DNA of 64,000 nt, from NCBI GenBank assembly GCA_021208885.1, contig JAJOJF010000030.1:115602-179601 (forward strand). The letters run 5' to 3'. The first letter of the stretch is position 1; each line of letters begins with the position of its first letter. Made by a program: the position numbers and the translations under genes. Shown here piece after piece: positions 62,901 to 64,000 of this stretch. Origin of the DNA: Burkholderiaceae bacterium. GTDB lineage: Bacteria; Pseudomonadota; Gammaproteobacteria; Burkholderiales; Burkholderiaceae_B. The notes under the pieces are model-generated. The model was not told the origin of the DNA, ran no database searches, and saw only the letters and a list, made by a program, of their open reading frames with translations.

Positions 62901-64000
62901 CTTGAACATTGCTAACGACATTGCCCTGAATTCATCGAACAGTCGGGTGGACACTGGCAGCTTTGCCACCACCCTCTCGGGTTTGGTGTCTGGGTCTGGG
63001 CAATTGGTCAAGACTGGCAGCGGCGTCTTGACCCTGTCTGGTGCTAATACCTATACAGGTGGCACCACCATTTCAGCTGGCACGCTGGTGCTCGCGCAGA
63101 GCGATTCGGCAGGCACGGGCCGTATTGCTTTGTCGTTTGGCACCACGCTGCAAGCCAATGCCGCCATGACGCTGGCCAATGCAATATCGGTAGCTGGCAA
63201 CTCAACACTGGCTACAGGCGCCAACGCGGTGACGGCATCTGGTGTAGTGTCTGGCTCGGGTCGCTTGATCAAGACCGGTGCGGGTGCACTTACCTTGTCT
63301 AGTGTGAACACTTATAGCGGCGGCACCGAATTGCAAGGTGGAACCATTGTGGCTGCATCAGATACGGCGCTAGGCACCGGTGTGTTGGAATCAGCCGGCA
63401 GCGGGGTGGTGCTTCAAGCCGGCAAGGCCAACCTGACGCTGGCAAATGCGGTAACACTGAGCTCAGACCTGATCGTGGATACCGCTGGCGAGTTGGTGCT
63501 CTTAAACGGTGATGTCACCGGCGCTGGACGGCTGATCAAGCGTGGCACCGGTATTCTTGAGTTGGCGGGCAACAATACCTATGCTGGCGGCACAACAGTA
63601 GAAGCTGGCACCCTAGCGCTGGATTTGAATTCGGCTACAAGCAGCGGCGAAGTGATCATGGCGGCAGACACCGTGGTGCAGGCTGACACGACGCTCGCGC
63701 TAGACAATGTGTTCAAGCTACGAGGGCCCGTAGAGTTCAACACCCAGGGCTTTGATCTGACGCTAAACAACACGATCTCCAACAACAGCGTGGGCCAGTT
63801 GATCAAGACCGGCGCTGGCACCCTGACTTTAAACGGTGCTAACGACTACTCCGGTGGCACGATCGTACAACAGGGCACACTCGCCCTCTTCGCTACCTTG
63901 GCCTCAGGCGTTGACGTTCAATCTGGCACCACCTTCGGTGGCACGGGCACCGTCACTGGTGAAGTTTCTAACGCCGGTACGATTATCCCCAGGCTTAATG
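59932..64000 (+). CDS. Giant autotransporter adhesin with passenger-associated (PATR) repeats, 3' end outside window
   Basis: One uninterrupted frame of 1356 codons from ATG 59932 to the window end. Residues 1 to about 31 are a signal peptide (basic NRFK, hydrophobic LVTLAVASALTAW, then SHVQA). Two cysteines follow at 38 and 51. The passenger is rich in Gly, Ser, Thr, Asn and Val, typical of a beta-solenoid. From about residue 350 on, autotransporter-associated beta-strand repeats of the form GxLxKxGxGxLxLxGxNxYxGGTxxxxGxLxL recur, five of them at a regular spacing near 89 residues between 62716 and 63890. This predicts a type V secreted surface protein with a C-terminal beta-barrel beyond the window. 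The first part is AT-richer than the chromosome. Function in adhesion or aggregation is inferred from the family. Confidence 0.88.
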   Translation, partial: MRTNSNRFKINLVTLAVASALTAWGMSHVQAQTSVGGCDTYTPTQGQTVTCTIAGTNPGSIGIQVPTNTSVNNVTVNIQPGVVLNVNGSTVGLGNTSTVTNAGTLNTRAFFNGYGISSGVNGRSGGGGNIFINDSTGSIITAGGNAAGMFINATLAGSAGNSITNLGAITTSGADADGIRLISNSNQTVTNIITNSGSGSIQTSGSNAHGVSLTNLNNVIQITNAGSIVVTGTGSYGIYSKGAINLTVEGTISSANGVAIYLDSSTTNTAANTVTVQSGANIVGSIAFDTGKLSEKLIFDGIAVSGFNNVITGLNDIEVINSGDVRMTAASYDFGDSEIAIESGSVLTIAGNVSGAGSLTKTGMGELALSGSNTYSGNTVVAEGVLAVLSDNALGSGKLIIGSFRQNPGTQAVLSTGISVSNAIQMGQAVSPTDIAVISSYGGNNVLSGDIELQSSAQIFTDVLTENRLTISGAIDATTGGTQYLEADGADGKLVLSGGIGQNNPLGSVLLEGLVQLSSNITTIGSQYLDKIALSSDVVLRGGEVFLTGSLNGNHNLEIIADTSVGLASVGASSAISGIEITSAQIELSDVSSTGNQIYRATAGSTSDIQTNSTYTSAGGDITFDGAVQANDGLVINTTVSGAAGGVVTFESILNSEANESNDVMITAGSGLINFNGVVGTTSLLGSLTINSGVVNINGGRVSTAGAQIYADDVNIGAATILVVNGLSAQNVNVNGHVLTIDESGEGVVQGSINGSRGVVKAGPGVLTLNGVNTQRGLRVAQGTVALGQSASVGLGDVDLRDGSTLQANADLQIRRDVDLTGSVTINTHGYAIEITGPVSGTGSLVKAGSGTLILNNSFAANGYSGGTVLSAGSLEVIQSGAAGTGTITIGNANLQAGADGLNIGNDIVLQSTASQVATGDFDTTLSGEISGAGGLTKSGSGTLTLVNASNSYSGGSTVSSGALSLLDNTAAGSGQIAIDDAALKAGADALNIANDIALNSSNSRVDTGSFATTLSGLVSGSGQLVKTGSGVLTLSGANTYTGGTTISAGTLVLAQSDSAGTGRIALSFGTTLQANAAMTLANAISVAGNSTLATGANAVTASGVVSGSGRLIKTGAGALTLSSVNTYSGGTELQGGTIVAASDTALGTGVLESAGSGVVLQAGKANLTLANAVTLSSDLIVDTAGELVLLNGDVTGAGRLIKRGTGILELAGNNTYAGGTTVEAGTLALDLNSATSSGEVIMAADTVVQADTTLALDNVFKLRGPVEFNTQGFDLTLNNTISNNSVGQLIKTGAGTLTLNGANDYSGGTIVQQGTLALFATLASGVDVQSGTTFGGTGTVTGEVSNAGTIIPRLN
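60985..61095 (+). repeat. PATR repeat 1 of the autotransporter
   Basis: Encodes SGAGSLTKTGMGELALSGSN then TYSGNTVVAEGVLAV, the first recognisable autotransporter-associated repeat. It stands alone, about 1.2 kb before the next one. Confidence 0.75.
62190..63890 (+). repeat. Array of seven PATR repeats in the autotransporter passenger
   Basis: Seven copies start near 62190 (divergent), 62446, 62716, 62986, 63247, 63514 and 63775. The last five are spaced 270, 261, 267 and 261 bases, so a repeat unit of 87-90 residues is built from one PATR core plus a spacer strand block. Cores vary in sequence but keep K-x-G-x-G-x-L-x-L and the Y-x-G-G-T turn. Confidence 0.8.

Noticed and set aside
60165..63821. 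Many minus-strand open frames of 60-110 codons opposite the autotransporter
   Set aside because: They are shadows of the Gly/Thr/Ser-rich plus-strand frame: Pro/Ala/Val-rich, without ribosome-binding sites and with no recognisable family.
62446..63890. Repeated DNA resembling a CRISPR array or tandem repeats
   Set aside because: Units of about 265 bases are far too long for CRISPR, they are diverged at DNA level and lie in one reading frame encoding PATR repeats.

Overview
The window is a gene-dense bacterial chromosome segment, most likely from a betaproteobacterium of the order Burkholderiales and probably close to Alcaligenaceae (Bordetella-like). This rests on gene order and on protein sequences recognised by eye: a SurA with proline-rich linkers, glyQ-glyS-gmhB-plsC, purM divergent from hda-HAD-pcnB-folK, ffs-dnaX-ebfC-recR, carA-carB, and greA next to yhbY and rlmE. 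No phage, insertion sequence, CRISPR array or plasmid gene was found. Coding density is very high, and many neighbours overlap by 1-4 bases (ATGA, GTGA, TGATG), so most genes sit in operons. No gene-free stretch exceeds 300 bases.

Layout. 1-1.7 kb: the 3' part of surA and rsmA. 1.7-9.6 kb: one long minus-strand run, glyQ-glyS-gmhB-plsC-ygjP-gloA-spmAB-glycerate kinase. 9.8-12.2 kb: a crotonase and class I fumarase, closed by a strong terminator. 12.3-19 kb: an acyl-CoA catabolic cluster, with a CoA-transferase and a short-chain dehydrogenase divergent from two acyl-CoA dehydrogenase subunits, a MaoC/HTD2-type hydratase and a second CoA-transferase. 19-30 kb: housekeeping genes folK, pcnB, a HAD phosphatase, hda, purM, miaA, mutL, amiC, tsaE, a permease and xerD. 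30-37.6 kb: tRNA-Arg(CCT), an MFS transporter, a 57-residue membrane protein and an AddB/AddA-like helicase-nuclease pair. 37.6-40.5 kb: 4.5S RNA, dnaX, ebfC and recR. 40.6-48.5 kb: mmsB, a crotonase and transaldolase on minus, then carA, carB and a dehydrogenase on plus. 48.5-57.3 kb: an accessory block between carB and greA, containing a phosphatase, a TetR regulator, ferredoxin-NADP reductase, a complete Liv-type ABC importer (permeases fused) and a UraD-allantoate amidohydrolase fusion. 57.4-59.7 kb: greA, yhbY, rlmE and a small membrane methyltransferase. 59.9-64 kb: the first 1356 codons of a giant autotransporter adhesin that runs off the window.

How parts work together. The acyl-CoA cluster holds activation, dehydrogenation, hydration and 3-hydroxy oxidation, which is a near-complete beta-oxidation round for an unknown acid, possibly a dicarboxylate. 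The Liv importer lies directly upstream of an amidohydrolase with full metal ligands, which suggests uptake and hydrolysis of a ureide or carbamoyl compound. The UraD half of that fusion has lost its expected catalytic residues.

The observations most worth following are the autotransporter with its regular passenger repeats, the nine-A slippage site in dnaX with stops in both alternative frames, the eroded UraD domain, a perfect 26-bp palindrome between fpr and the liv genes, the split active site of the two acyl-CoA dehydrogenase subunits, and a mutL ribosome-binding site buried in the preceding terminator. All identifications come from reading the sequence; no database search was possible.
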